Below, one piece after another: positions 19,747 through 28,318 of a stretch of DNA of 64,000 nt. A program made the translations under genes and the position numbers. Numbering within the stretch: position 1 is the first letter of the stretch; every line of letters begins with the position of its first letter. The notes beneath the pieces were generated by a model. The model had not been told where the DNA came from and made no database searches. It saw only the letters and a list, made by a program, of their open reading frames with translations. The stretch is from contig NZ_CACSJA010000002.1 of assembly GCF_902706035.1 (NCBI RefSeq), positions 186,001 through 250,000 of the forward strand. Direction: 5' to 3'. The DNA is from Pantoea sp. 18069. GTDB lineage: Bacteria; Pseudomonadota; Gammaproteobacteria; Burkholderiales; Burkholderiaceae_C.

Positions 19747-20153
19747 CTCTCCAATTTCGTTGGCGCCAGCCAATACTTGAACGTGCCATGGGCCGTGGCC
19801 ACCAGTTGTCCGTCTTCGTCGGTCAGTTGCGCCGCGCAGCTGCACAGGCTGCGGCTGGCGTGCACCACCCAGCCTTCGGCCAACAACGCGCCACGACCGG
19901 GGCGGTGAAAGCGGCTGCTCATCTCCACCGTCACCGCGGTCTGCGAAGGCGCCTCGGGCAGCTCGCTTGCCGCGCGCGACATCACCGAATCGAGCAGCGT
20001 CATCAGCACGCCGCCGTGCGCGGCAGGCAGTTGGTTGAGCAGCTCCTCGCGCAGGTGCGGCAGGCGAATGTGCACCTTGCCGGGCGGAGCGCTCACCTGG
20101 GCAGCGCCTATGAGGCGCATGAAGGAGCTGCGCTCCGACAAGGTGGTGCTCAT
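19737..20153 (-). CDS. PaaI-like hotdog-fold acyl-CoA thioesterase
   Basis: A 138-residue protein of the PaaI/4HBT hotdog type. LPAAHGGVLMTLLDSVMSRA is the central helix with the HGG motif preceding the catalytic region, and VTVEMSSRFHRPGRGALLAE is the following strand pair. The start (20153) overlaps the acyl-CoA dehydrogenase stop by four bases (ATGA), so the two are co-translated. Probable role: release of free acid or CoA recycling in the same pathway. Its last two codons and stop lie inside the dispersed repeat at 19618-19746, so its C-terminus appears to have been set by that element. Confidence 0.82.
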   Translation of the reverse strand: MSTTLSERSSFMRLIGAAQVSAPPGKVHIRLPHLREELLNQLPAAHGGVLMTLLDSVMSRAASELPEAPSQTAVTVEMSSRFHRPGRGALLAEGWVVHASRSLCSCAAQLTDEDGQLVATAHGTFKYWLAPTKLESTP

Positions 20154-21307
20154 GCGTTCCTGGCCTCGCGGATCATGTTGCGCGCAATGATGATCTGCTG
20201 GATCTGCGTCGTGCCCTCGTACAGGCGAAACAGCCGCACGTCGCGGTAAAAGCGCTCGATGCCGAACTCCGCCAGATAGCCCGAGCCGCCGAGGATCTGC
20301 ACCGCGCGGTCGGCCACGCGGCCCACCATTTCGGTGGCGAACATCTTGCAGCACGAAGCTTCGGTCGAGACGTTCTGGCCCGCATCGCGGCGGCGTGCGG
20401 CGTCGAGCACCATGCATTCGGCGGCATACAGTTCGGCCTGGCTGTCGGCCAGCATGGCCTGCACCAGCTGGAACTCGCAGATGGGCTGGCCGAACTGCTT
20501 GCGGTCCAGTGCATAGCCCAGCGCGTCGCGCAAGATGCGCTGGGCCACGCCCACGCTGACGGCGGCAATGTGGATGCGGCCCTTGTCCAGCACCTTCATG
20601 GCCGTCTTGAAGCCCTGGCCTTCCTTCAGGCCGATGAGGTTGGCCGCGGGCACGCGCACATTGTCGAAGAACACGTCGCAGGTGTGGGCGCCCTTCTGGC
20701 CCATCTTGACATCGTTCTTGCCAAAGCTGATGCCGGGGCTCCCGGCGTCGACGATGAAGGCCGAGACGCCGCCCGCGCCCTTGTTGGCCGCGTCGGTGCG
20801 GGCCATCAGCGTGAACATGCCGGCATGCGGCGCGTTGGTGATGAAACGCTTGTTGCCGTTGACCACGTAGTGGTCGCCGTCCCGGGTGGCTGTGGTGCGC
20901 AGCGAAGCCGCATCGGAGCCCGCCTCGGGCTCGGTCAGCGCAAACGAGGCCATGATTTCACCCGTGGCCAGCTTGGGCAGCCAGGCCGCCTGCTGCTCGG
21001 GCGTGCCGTCCATCAAGATGCCCTGCGAGCCAATGCCCACCGTCGTGCCGATCACCGAGCGAAAGGCCGGCGAAGTCTGGCACAGCTCGAACAGCACGCG
21101 CACTTCCTCTTCCATCGTCAGCTCGAGCCCGCCGAAATGTTCGGGAATGGTCATGCCGAACAGGCCCAGGTCGCGCATCTCCTGCACGATGGTCTCGGGA
21201 ATCTCGTCGGTCTCGGCCACTTCGTTTTCGGCCGGCACCAGGCGCTCGCGCACAAAGCGGCGCACGCTGTCGAGCAGGGCTTGCAGGGTTTCTTGGTCGC
21301 GGATCAT
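20150..21307 (-). CDS. Acyl-CoA dehydrogenase
   Basis: A 385-residue FAD enzyme that introduces an alpha-beta double bond into an acyl-CoA. Family signatures: FALTEPEAGSDAASLRTTA (flavin-contact region), GNKRFITNAPHAGMF, DRKQFGQPICEFQLVQAMLA and the C-terminal QILGGSGYLAEFGIERFYRD. The catalytic base is Glu364 (LYEGTTQIQQ), in the usual medium/short-chain position. It sits between a thiolase-fold gene (25 bp upstream) and the thioesterase. Substrate not deducible. Confidence 0.9.
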   Translation of the reverse strand: MIRDQETLQALLDSVRRFVRERLVPAENEVAETDEIPETIVQEMRDLGLFGMTIPEHFGGLELTMEEEVRVLFELCQTSPAFRSVIGTTVGIGSQGILMDGTPEQQAAWLPKLATGEIMASFALTEPEAGSDAASLRTTATRDGDHYVVNGNKRFITNAPHAGMFTLMARTDAANKGAGGVSAFIVDAGSPGISFGKNDVKMGQKGAHTCDVFFDNVRVPAANLIGLKEGQGFKTAMKVLDKGRIHIAAVSVGVAQRILRDALGYALDRKQFGQPICEFQLVQAMLADSQAELYAAECMVLDAARRRDAGQNVSTEASCCKMFATEMVGRVADRAVQILGGSGYLAEFGIERFYRDVRLFRLYEGTTQIQQIIIARNMIREARNA

Positions 21308-21332
21308 GTTCTTTCATCTTTCTTGTGGGGGC

Positions 21333-22550
21333 TCAAAGCATTTCGGCTGTGCCGAGGATGGCGGTGGACTGGCTCGACAGCGTGCCGCCGTTGCCATGGA
21401 CCACGGCCGTGCGATGGCGTCCCAGCTGGCGCTGGCCGGCCTGGCCGCGCAGTTGGCGCACGGCTTCGATCAGCGCGAAGATGCCGTACATGCCCGGGTG
21501 TACGCAGGACAGCCCGCCGCCATTGGTGTTGACGGCCAGCCGCCCACCGGGGGCGATGCCGCCGTCCTGCACAAAAGCGCCGGCCTCGCCCTTGGCGCAA
21601 AAGCCCAGGTCTTCCAGGAACAGCAAGGTGTTGATGGTGAAGGCGTCGTAGAGCTGGGCCATGTCCATATCGGCCGCGGTCAGGCCCGCCATCGCGAAGG
21701 CCTGGGCGCCGGACTGGGCGGCCGAAGTCGTCGTCAGGTCGGGCATGCACGAGATCTGGCGATTCCAGATGGCCGTGGCATTGCCCAGTACATAGACCGG
21801 GGGCTGGGGCAGGTCCCTGGCGCGATCGGCGCGCACCAGCACGATGGCGCCGCCACCGTCCGTCACCAGGCAGCAGTCGCGCACGCCCAGCGGGCTGGCA
21901 ATGGGACGTGCGCGCAGCACGTCCTCGATGCTCAACGGGTCGCGCATGAAGGCTTCGGGATTGCGCTGGGCCCAGGCACGCGCGGCCACGGCCACTTCGG
22001 CCAGCTGCTCGCGCGTGGTGCCGAATTCATGCATGTGGCGCGCGGCAGCCAGCGCATAGGCCGTGACGGGCAGTACGGGCTCGAAGGGGAACTCGTAGGG
22101 CTGGGGGTCGAGGAAGCGGCGCGCGGCCTGGCCTTCCTTGCGCCCGAACGTGGCCGAGCGCTGCGCGCTGCCGTAGCACACGAGCACGGCCTTGCACTGG
22201 CCGGCCTCGAGGGCGCGCATCGCGGGCAGCAAATGGGCAATGAAGCTGCTGCCGCCGATCATGGTGCCGTCCACATAGGTCGGGTTGATGCCCAGGTGCT
22301 CGATCACCGGCATGGTCCACATGCTGGCGTTGACGCTGCAGGTGGCCAGGCCGTCAATGTCCTGCATGGTCAGGCCGGCGTCGGCCACGGCGGCGTGCGC
22401 GGCGCGCACCAGCAGCGTCATGTCGTCCATGCCGGGCGCTTCGCCGCAGCCATAGGTGGCGGCGCCGGCGATGGCCACGCGTGCGCGCAGCGGGCGGTTC
22501 ACGGCAGCCGCATCGAGTGCCGAGCGGGGAATGTTCGATCGGGCGTTCAT
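21333..22550 (-). CDS. Thiolase-fold, Ltp2-like aldolase/lipid-transfer family protein
   Basis: A 405-residue SCP2-thiolase-like protein. The thiolase fold is clear (VAIAGAATYGCGEAPGMDDM, DGLATCSVNASM, AQLYDAFTINTLLFLEDLGF, VNTNGGGLSCVHPGMYGIF). The nucleophile-helix position, which reads NNCATGS or similar in real SCP2 thiolases, is DGTMIGGSSF here, so the Cys is missing; the C-terminal loop is HGNGGTLSSQST and has no Cys either. Such proteins, for example Ltp2 in steroid side-chain degradation, act as retro-aldolases together with a DUF35 partner. The DUF35 gene directly upstream overlaps it by ATGA, which supports that reading. The aldolase role is inferred. Confidence 0.8.
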   Translation of the reverse strand: MNARSNIPRSALDAAAVNRPLRARVAIAGAATYGCGEAPGMDDMTLLVRAAHAAVADAGLTMQDIDGLATCSVNASMWTMPVIEHLGINPTYVDGTMIGGSSFIAHLLPAMRALEAGQCKAVLVCYGSAQRSATFGRKEGQAARRFLDPQPYEFPFEPVLPVTAYALAAARHMHEFGTTREQLAEVAVAARAWAQRNPEAFMRDPLSIEDVLRARPIASPLGVRDCCLVTDGGGAIVLVRADRARDLPQPPVYVLGNATAIWNRQISCMPDLTTTSAAQSGAQAFAMAGLTAADMDMAQLYDAFTINTLLFLEDLGFCAKGEAGAFVQDGGIAPGGRLAVNTNGGGLSCVHPGMYGIFALIEAVRQLRGQAGQRQLGRHRTAVVHGNGGTLSSQSTAILGTAEML

Positions 22551-22933
22551 GCTGGCGCTCCCTTTTCCTGCGCAGGCTGGAACAGCACCAGGCCACGTCC
22601 GTCCTTGTGGACCACCTGGGCCTGCACACGCAGGCCGATGCGCACCGCTTCAGGGGCCAGGCCTTCGACGCGGCTCATCATGCGCACGCCCTCGTCCAGG
22701 TCGATCAGCGCCACGTTGTAGTTGCCGCCTGCGTCCTGCTTGCGCGAGATGGTGCTCGTGGAATAGACGGTACCCAGGCCGCTGGCACCTACCCAGCGCA
22801 GGGGGCTGGCGCCGCAATGCGGGCACAGCTCGCGCGGCGTGAAGACATGCTGCTGGCACTGCGGACAGTGCTGCAGGCAAAAGCGGCCGGCATCCAGCTC
22901 GGCCTGGTAGTGGGTCTGTACGCTCATATGCAT
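22547..22933 (-). CDS. DUF35 zinc-ribbon/OB-fold protein
   Basis: 128 residues from the ATG at 22933; a second ATG at 22927 gives 126. GAAAG lies 8 bases before the first. The N-terminal rubredoxin-like zinc ribbon has two CxxC pairs (CPQC and CPHC) in HCPQCQQHVFTPRELCPHCG, followed by an OB fold (GLGTVYSTSTIS, YNVALIDLDEGVRMMSRV). Such proteins partner thiolase-fold enzymes in HMG-CoA synthesis or in side-chain cleavage. It is first in the four-gene operon DUF35, thiolase-fold protein, acyl-CoA dehydrogenase, thioesterase. Confidence 0.85.
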   Translation of the reverse strand: MHMSVQTHYQAELDAGRFCLQHCPQCQQHVFTPRELCPHCGASPLRWVGASGLGTVYSTSTISRKQDAGGNYNVALIDLDEGVRMMSRVEGLAPEAVRIGLRVQAQVVHKDGRGLVLFQPAQEKGAPA

Positions 22934-23204
22934 GGACAGGGCTTTCGTGATCTGGTTCTTGGCAGGGCGCCCGGCAAACCATGCCGGACGCAGCGGCGTG
23001 CCGCCAGCATGCCTGCATCCAGCGCCCGCTTCAATTCGCCAATCTGAAAGGGAGGCTTCACGAGGGCGCTTGAGCGCGATCAACAAGGGTTATTCCCGCT
23101 TGAGAGCGCTGAAAGCGCGCCTTTCGCATTCACAAAGCACGCCAGCAGGCGACGTGACCAGAATGGGCTCGGCGGCAAATGACCGTCGCTTTCGGAGAAT
23201 CCTG
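22934..23204. promoter_or_regulatory. Divergent promoter region of the DUF35 and Bug-receptor operons
   Basis: A 271-bp gap between divergent operon starts, so promoters for both must lie here unless they are internal. Short GCGCTTGAGCGC and AGCGCTGAAAGCGC dyads occur near 23070-23120 and could be operators. No clear -35/-10 pair is visible. Confidence 0.35.
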
Positions 23205-24200
23205 ATGCCCCCATCTTCCTTTTCGCCCCGACGCCGCCAGGTACTGGCCGCCGGCAGTGCCCTGGCCGCCGGCAGCCTGCTCCCCTTTGCCCATGCCGCC
23301 GATGCCTGGCCTGCGCGGCCGGTGCGTTTCATCGTGCCTTTTCCGCCCGGCGGCCCGGTCGACACCACGGCGCGCGCCTTCACGCAAAAACTGGGCGACA
23401 TCTGGCACCAGCCCACGGTGATCGACAACCGCGCCGGAGCCGGTGGCATGGTCGGTGCGGCGGCGGCCGCCAAGGAGCCGGCCGACGGCTATGCGCTGTT
23501 CGTGGGCTCCATCCACCACGCGGTGAACCCGGCGCTGCACGCCAGGCTGAGCTATGACATCGAGCGCGATTTCGTGCCGGTGAGCTTTGCCGCGATGTTT
23601 CCGGTATTCCTCGTCGCCCACCCTTCGGTGGCGGCCGGCAATGTGCGCGAACTGATCGCCCTGGCCGGGCAGCCCGGCAGCACGCTGAGCTTTGGCTCCT
23701 CGGGCAACGGCGGCGGCACCCACCTGGCCGGAGAGCTGTTCAACATGCATGCCGGCACCCTCCTGCAGCACATTCCCTACAAGGGCAGCGCGCCCGCCAT
23801 GAACGACCTGCTGGGCGGGCAGGTGCAGCTGATGTTCGCCGACGCGCCCAGCGCGCTGCAGCACATCAAGTCGGGCCGCATCAAGGTGCTGGGCGTGGCC
23901 AGCCGCCAGCGCTCGGCCATGCTGCCCGAAGTGCCCACCATCGCGGAGTCGGGCCTGCCCGAATACGAGGCCTATTCCTGGGCCGCCCTGTTCGCGCCGG
24001 CCCGCACGCCAGCGGCCGTGCTGGAGAAGATCAACACCGACTTCAACACGGCGCTGCGCGACCCCGGCGTGCGCCAGCGCCTGCTGGCGGCCGGCGCCGA
24101 AGCCGATCCCGGCACGCGCCAGCAGATGCACGAGCGCCTGCAAAGCGAGCTGCGCAAGTGGGCCCAGGTGGTCAAGACGGCCGGCATCCGGCCCGATTGA
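23205..24200 (+). CDS. Bug-family (TctC-like) extracytoplasmic substrate receptor
   Basis: A 331-residue periplasmic protein. The N-terminus SPRRRQVLAAGSALAAGSLL resembles a twin-arginine signal, with cleavage expected near AHAADA. Then come the Bug signatures PVRFIVPFPPGGPVDTTAR, IDNRAGAGGMVGAAAAA and HIPYKGSAPAMNDLLGGQV. GGAGA lies just before the ATG at 23205, which rules out the longer in-frame start. Bug proteins bind carboxylates for tripartite tricarboxylate transporters or serve as sensors. No tctA or tctB membrane gene is in the window. It is followed by a second binding protein. Confidence 0.9.
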   Translation: MPPSSFSPRRRQVLAAGSALAAGSLLPFAHAADAWPARPVRFIVPFPPGGPVDTTARAFTQKLGDIWHQPTVIDNRAGAGGMVGAAAAAKEPADGYALFVGSIHHAVNPALHARLSYDIERDFVPVSFAAMFPVFLVAHPSVAAGNVRELIALAGQPGSTLSFGSSGNGGGTHLAGELFNMHAGTLLQHIPYKGSAPAMNDLLGGQVQLMFADAPSALQHIKSGRIKVLGVASRQRSAMLPEVPTIAESGLPEYEAYSWAALFAPARTPAAVLEKINTDFNTALRDPGVRQRLLAAGAEADPGTRQQMHERLQSELRKWAQVVKTAGIRPD

Positions 24201-24249
24201 CAGCCGCCGCCCCACCACCCCATCCGACAACAACGACAAGGAGATGAAC

Positions 24250-25479
24250 ATGCGACGTTTTCTAGAACGGCACCGCGCCATTCTTCCCTGCGCCCTGGGC
24301 GCAGGCCTGCTGTGCAGTGCCGCGGCACAGGCCCAGCAGATTTCGGATGAGGTGGTGCGCATAGGCGTGCTCAGCGACATGTCGGGCCTGTATGCCGACA
24401 CGGCCGGGCGCGGCTCGCTGGAGGCCGTGAAGATGGCGGTGGAGGACTTCGGCGGCCAGGTGCTGGGCAAGAAGATCGAAGTGGTCTGGGCCGACCACCA
24501 GAACAAGGCCGATGTGGGGGCCACCCACGCACGCACCTGGTTCGACCGCGACGGCGTGGACCTGATCGTCGACATTAACAACACGGCCGTGGCGGTGGCC
24601 GTGAACAATCTGGCGCGTGAGCGCGGAAAGATGGTGATCAACACCGGCGGCGCCTCGGACATTCTCACCAACGAGCACTGCGCGCCCACGGCCATCCACT
24701 ACACCTACGACACCTATGCGCTGGCCAATGGCGCGGTGCACGGCATCCTGGCCCAGGGCAAGAAGGACTGGTTCATCCTGGGCGTGGACTACGCCTTCGG
24801 CAAGGCCATGGCGGCGAATGTGACCGAGTTCCTCAAGGAGGGCGGCGGCAAGGTGGTGGGCACGACCTCCCACCCGCTCAACGCCAGCGATTTTTCCTCC
24901 TTCCTGCTGCAGGCCCAGGCCTCCAAGGCTTCGGTGATCAACCTGGCGAATGCGACCAGCGACACGGTCAACACCATCAAGGCGGCGCGCGAGTTCAACA
25001 TCACGCCCAAGCAGACGCTGGTGCCCAACTTGCTGTTCATCAACGACGTTCATGCGCTGGGACTGCGCCATGGCCAGGGCATGGTGTTCACTTCGGGCTT
25101 TTACTGGGACCGTACCGATGCCACGCGCGTCTGGTCGCGGCGCTTTTTCGAGAAGATGAAAAAGATGCCGTCGATGATCCACGCCGGCGGCTATTCGGCG
25201 GTCACCAACTACCTCAAGGCCGTGCAGGCCGCCAAGAGCGACGACGGCGCCACCGTGGCGCGCCAGCTCAAGCAGATGCCCATCGAGGACTTCTTCGCGC
25301 AAAACGGCAAGGTGCGCGAGGACGGCCGCATGGTGCACGACATGTATCTGGTGCAGATCAAGACGCCCGAGGAGTCCAGGTACCCCTGGGACTACTACAA
25401 GGTGCTCAGCACCATTCCCGGGGATCAGGCTTTCCGCCCCCTGTCCAAGAGCACTTGCAAACTGGTGAAGGCATCATGA
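24250..25479 (+). CDS. Branched-chain-amino-acid-type ABC transporter substrate-binding protein (orphan)
   Basis: A 409-residue exported protein. The ATG at 24250 sits 6 bases after AAGGAG; an ATG at 24244 directly abuts that sequence and is unlikely. The signal peptide ends near AAAQAQQ. The mature part is a type I periplasmic binding protein of the Peripla_BP_6/LivJ kind (VRIGVLSDMSGLYADTAGRG; GVDYAFGKAMAANVTEFLKE). Relatives in Burkholderiales often bind aromatic or other non-amino-acid ligands. No permease or ATPase gene is nearby. It overlaps the next gene by ATGA. Confidence 0.88.
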   Translation: MRRFLERHRAILPCALGAGLLCSAAAQAQQISDEVVRIGVLSDMSGLYADTAGRGSLEAVKMAVEDFGGQVLGKKIEVVWADHQNKADVGATHARTWFDRDGVDLIVDINNTAVAVAVNNLARERGKMVINTGGASDILTNEHCAPTAIHYTYDTYALANGAVHGILAQGKKDWFILGVDYAFGKAMAANVTEFLKEGGGKVVGTTSHPLNASDFSSFLLQAQASKASVINLANATSDTVNTIKAAREFNITPKQTLVPNLLFINDVHALGLRHGQGMVFTSGFYWDRTDATRVWSRRFFEKMKKMPSMIHAGGYSAVTNYLKAVQAAKSDDGATVARQLKQMPIEDFFAQNGKVREDGRMVHDMYLVQIKTPEESRYPWDYYKVLSTIPGDQAFRPLSKSTCKLVKAS

Positions 25480-26606
25480 AGACAAGAGCCGCCGTACTCA
25501 CGCGAACCGGCGCCGACGCGCCCTATGCCGACAGCCGCCCGCTGGAAATCCGGGAGGTGGACCTCGCGCCGCCCGGCGCTGGCGAAGTGCTGGTGAAAGT
25601 GGTCGCCGCGGGCATCTGCCACTCCGACCTGTCCATCATCAACGGCGACCGCCCGCGCGACACGCCCATCGTGCTCGGCCATGAGGCCGCAGGCATCATC
25701 CAGGGCCTGGGCGAAGGCGTGACCGATCTCGCCATCGGCGACCACGTGGTGCTGCTGTTCGTGCCCGGCTGCGGCAGTTGCCTGCCCTGCGCCGAAGGCC
25801 GGCCCGTGCTGTGCGAGCCCGCGGCCCAGGCCGGCGTGGCCGGCACCCTGCTGTCGGGCGCCAGGCGCCTGTCCCAGGACGGGCAGTCCATCGCGCATTT
25901 CATGGGCGTATCGGCCTTTGCCGAACATGCCGTGCTTTCGCGCCGGGGCGTGCACAAGATCGACAAGTCCGTGCCGCTGGAGCTGGCGGCGCTGTTTGGC
26001 TGCGCCGTGATGACGGGCGTGGGCGCCGTGGCCAATACCGCCAGGGTCGGCCCAGGCCAGACCGTGGCCGTGGTGGGACTGGGCGGCGTGGGCCTGTCCT
26101 CGGTGATGGGCGCCGCCGCCGCAGGCGCGGCCCGCGTGGTGGCCGTGGACCTCAATGCGGACAAGCTGGCCATGGCGCGCGAGTGCGGCGCCACCGACAC
26201 CGTCAACGCCAGCGATGCCGATGCAGTACAGCAGGTACGCGATCTTACGGGCGGCGGCGTGGACCACGCCTTCGAGATGGTGGGCTCGGCCAAGGCACTG
26301 GAAATGGCCTACCGGATCACACGCCGTGGCGGGCAGACCGTCACGGCCGGCCTGCCGGCCCATGCCCAGGCCATCAGCCTGCCGGTATGGCATCTGGTGG
26401 CCGAGGAACGCACGCTCAAGGGCAGCTACATGGGCAGCTGCATTCCGCGCCGCGACATAGGGCGCTACCTGGCGCTGCACGCCGCCGGCAAGCTGCCGGT
26501 GGACAAGCTGGTGACCGGCTACCTGACGCTGGACCAGATCAACGAAGGCTTTGACCGCCTCGCGCGCGGCGAAGCCATACGCCAGATCATTCGCATGGAG
26601 GCCTGA
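25476..26606 (+). CDS. Zinc-dependent alcohol dehydrogenase (MDR superfamily)
   Basis: A 376-residue NAD(P)-dependent enzyme. Catalytic zinc ligands are Cys48 (AAGICHSD) and His69-Glu70 (LGHEAAG). Structural zinc cysteines are at 99, 102, 105 and 113 (CGSCLPCAEG), in the usual spacing. The nucleotide-binding motif is VVGLGGVGLS. The overall form is closest to class-III-like and aryl-alcohol dehydrogenases. It starts inside the stop of the binding-protein gene (ATGA) and its own stop overlaps the aldehyde dehydrogenase start (TGATG), so the three are translated together. Likely task: oxidise an imported alcohol to the aldehyde. Confidence 0.9.
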   Translation: MKTRAAVLTRTGADAPYADSRPLEIREVDLAPPGAGEVLVKVVAAGICHSDLSIINGDRPRDTPIVLGHEAAGIIQGLGEGVTDLAIGDHVVLLFVPGCGSCLPCAEGRPVLCEPAAQAGVAGTLLSGARRLSQDGQSIAHFMGVSAFAEHAVLSRRGVHKIDKSVPLELAALFGCAVMTGVGAVANTARVGPGQTVAVVGLGGVGLSSVMGAAAAGAARVVAVDLNADKLAMARECGATDTVNASDADAVQQVRDLTGGGVDHAFEMVGSAKALEMAYRITRRGGQTVTAGLPAHAQAISLPVWHLVAEERTLKGSYMGSCIPRRDIGRYLALHAAGKLPVDKLVTGYLTLDQINEGFDRLARGEAIRQIIRMEA

Positions 26607-28060
26607 TGCAATACGAATCCGCCACGCCCCTGAGCTACGCCCAGCCGCAGCTGTACATCGCCGGCCGCTGGCTGGAGGCCGGGGACCGCCGCACCGAAGA
26701 CGTGCTGAACCCCGCCACAGGCCAGGTGCTGGCCCGGCTGCCCCATGCCACGCGCGCCGATCTGGATGCCGCGCTGCAGGCGGCCCGGCAGGCCTTTGCC
26801 GGCTGGCGCGCGGTCGCGCCGCTGGAGCGTTCGCGCATACTGCGCGCCGCCGCCACGCTGGTGCGCGAGCGCGCCGACACCATCGCCCTGACCATGACGC
26901 TGGAGCAGGGCAAGCCACTGCGCGAAGCGCGGCTGGAAGTGCTGGCCAGCGCCGACACTTTCGACTGGTACGCCGAGGAAGGCCGGCGCAACTATGGCCG
27001 CGTGGTGCCAGGGCGCACGCTCACGCAGCGCATCACCGTCCTGCACGAACCCGTGGGCGTGTGCGCGGCCTTCACCCCCTGGAACTTCCCGGCCGTCACG
27101 CCGGCGCGCAAGATCGCCGGCGCCCTGGCCGCGGGCTGCACGCTGATCCTCAAGCTGGCCGAGGAAACACCGGCCACGGGCCTGGCACTGGTGCGCGCCC
27201 TGCACGATGCGGGCCTGCCGCCGGGCGTGCTCAATGCCGTGTTCGGCGTGCCCGGCGAAGTCTCCTCCTATCTGCTGGACAGCCCGGTGGTGGCCAAGTT
27301 CTCGTTCACGGGCTCCACGGCCATAGGCAAGCTGCTGGCACAGCAAGCCGCCAAGGGGCTCAAGCGCGCCACCATGGAGCTGGGCGGCCATGCGCCGGCC
27401 ATCGTCTGTGCCGACGCCGATGTGCACCAGGCGGCCGACATGCTGGTCGCCGGCAAGTTTCGCAATGCCGGCCAGATCTGCATCGCGCCCACGCGCTTTT
27501 ATGTGCATGCGCAGGTCTACGACGCCTTTGTTCAGGCTTTTGTGGAGCGCTCGCGCAAGCTGGTGCCGGGCAACGGGCTCGCCGAGACCAGCCACCTGGG
27601 GCCCCTGGCCAACCCGCGCCGGCAGCAGGCCATGCGCAGCCTGATCGACGATGCCGTGCAGCACGGCGCGCGCGTGGAGTGCGGCGGCCAGGCGATAGCG
27701 GGGCCGGGATTCTTCTGGCAGCCCACGGTGCTGACCAGCGTGCCCGAGCATGCGCGCCTGATGAACGAGGAGCCGTTCGGCCCCCTGGCGCTGATCAACC
27801 GCGTGGACAGCGTGGAGGAAGCCATAGAGCGCTCCAACCGCCTGCCCTACGGCCTGGCCAGCTATGCCTTCACCCAGCACAGCCCCACGCGCATGCAGCT
27901 GGCGCGCGGCCTGCAGACCGGGATGCTGGGCATCAACAGCCTCAATGTCTCCATGTCCGAAGCACCTTTTGGCGGTGTCAAGGAAAGCGGCTGGGGCTCG
28001 GAGTGCGGCATCGAAGGCCTGCAGGCCTATTGCGATATCAAGCTTGTGAGTGAAGACTGA
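26606..28060 (+). CDS. NAD(P)-dependent aldehyde dehydrogenase
   Basis: A 484-residue enzyme close to the succinate-semialdehyde dehydrogenase branch. Asn160 (TPWNFPAVT), Glu258 (MELGGHAP) and the nucleophile Cys292 (NAGQICIAPT) are all present, as is the C-terminal MSEAPFGGVKESGWGSE signature. The start overlaps the alcohol dehydrogenase stop by one base. It is last in the operon Bug receptor, binding protein, alcohol dehydrogenase, aldehyde dehydrogenase, and converts the aldehyde to the acid. A dispersed repeat begins 3 bases after the stop. Confidence 0.92.
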   Translation: MQYESATPLSYAQPQLYIAGRWLEAGDRRTEDVLNPATGQVLARLPHATRADLDAALQAARQAFAGWRAVAPLERSRILRAAATLVRERADTIALTMTLEQGKPLREARLEVLASADTFDWYAEEGRRNYGRVVPGRTLTQRITVLHEPVGVCAAFTPWNFPAVTPARKIAGALAAGCTLILKLAEETPATGLALVRALHDAGLPPGVLNAVFGVPGEVSSYLLDSPVVAKFSFTGSTAIGKLLAQQAAKGLKRATMELGGHAPAIVCADADVHQAADMLVAGKFRNAGQICIAPTRFYVHAQVYDAFVQAFVERSRKLVPGNGLAETSHLGPLANPRRQQAMRSLIDDAVQHGARVECGGQAIAGPGFFWQPTVLTSVPEHARLMNEEPFGPLALINRVDSVEEAIERSNRLPYGLASYAFTQHSPTRMQLARGLQTGMLGINSLNVSMSEAPFGGVKESGWGSECGIEGLQAYCDIKLVSED

Positions 28061-28062
28061 AG

Positions 28063-28200
28063 CACCCCCTGAGCCGCTGACGCGTCTTCCCCCTCTCAAC
28101 CTTCGGTGGAGGGGGACAACACCGTCGCTGCGGGGCGGCCCTTGCTCGGTGTCCCCTTGCTGGGACGCGCCAGTTGCGTGGGCTGCGAACGATGCGAGCG
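28063..28200 (+). repeat. Post-stop dispersed repeat, copy C (after aldehyde dehydrogenase)
   Basis: CACCCCCTGAGCCGCTGACG begins 3 bases after the aldehyde dehydrogenase stop. Hairpin CCCCCTC...GAGGGGG, then GGCGGCCCTTGCTCGGTG and the tail GGCTGCGAACGATGCGAGCG. Confidence 0.78.
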
Positions 28201-28250
28201 CTGAAAAATACCACCTGCCGCTGACGCCGGATGGGCGGCCCGGCGCCGGC

Positions 28251-28311
28251 GCAGCTGCGGGGCGGCGTCCTGAGCTCCGTCGAAGGGCTCGCTGCCCCTT
28301 TGCTGGGGCCT
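28251..28311 (+). repeat. Partial copy of the post-stop repeat (variant segment)
   Basis: GGCGGCGTCCTGAGCTCCGT and the following CGAAGGGCTCGCTGCCCC match 14750-14787 in copy A almost exactly, without the hairpin part. It abuts the 3' end of the convergent ligase gene. Confidence 0.65.
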
Positions 28312-28318
28312 TCCCGGT

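Noticed and set aside
22932..24200. A longer start for the Bug receptor at 22932
   Set aside because: The extension would overlap the divergent DUF35 gene start and hide the signal peptide; GGAGA before the ATG at 23205 supports the shorter form.
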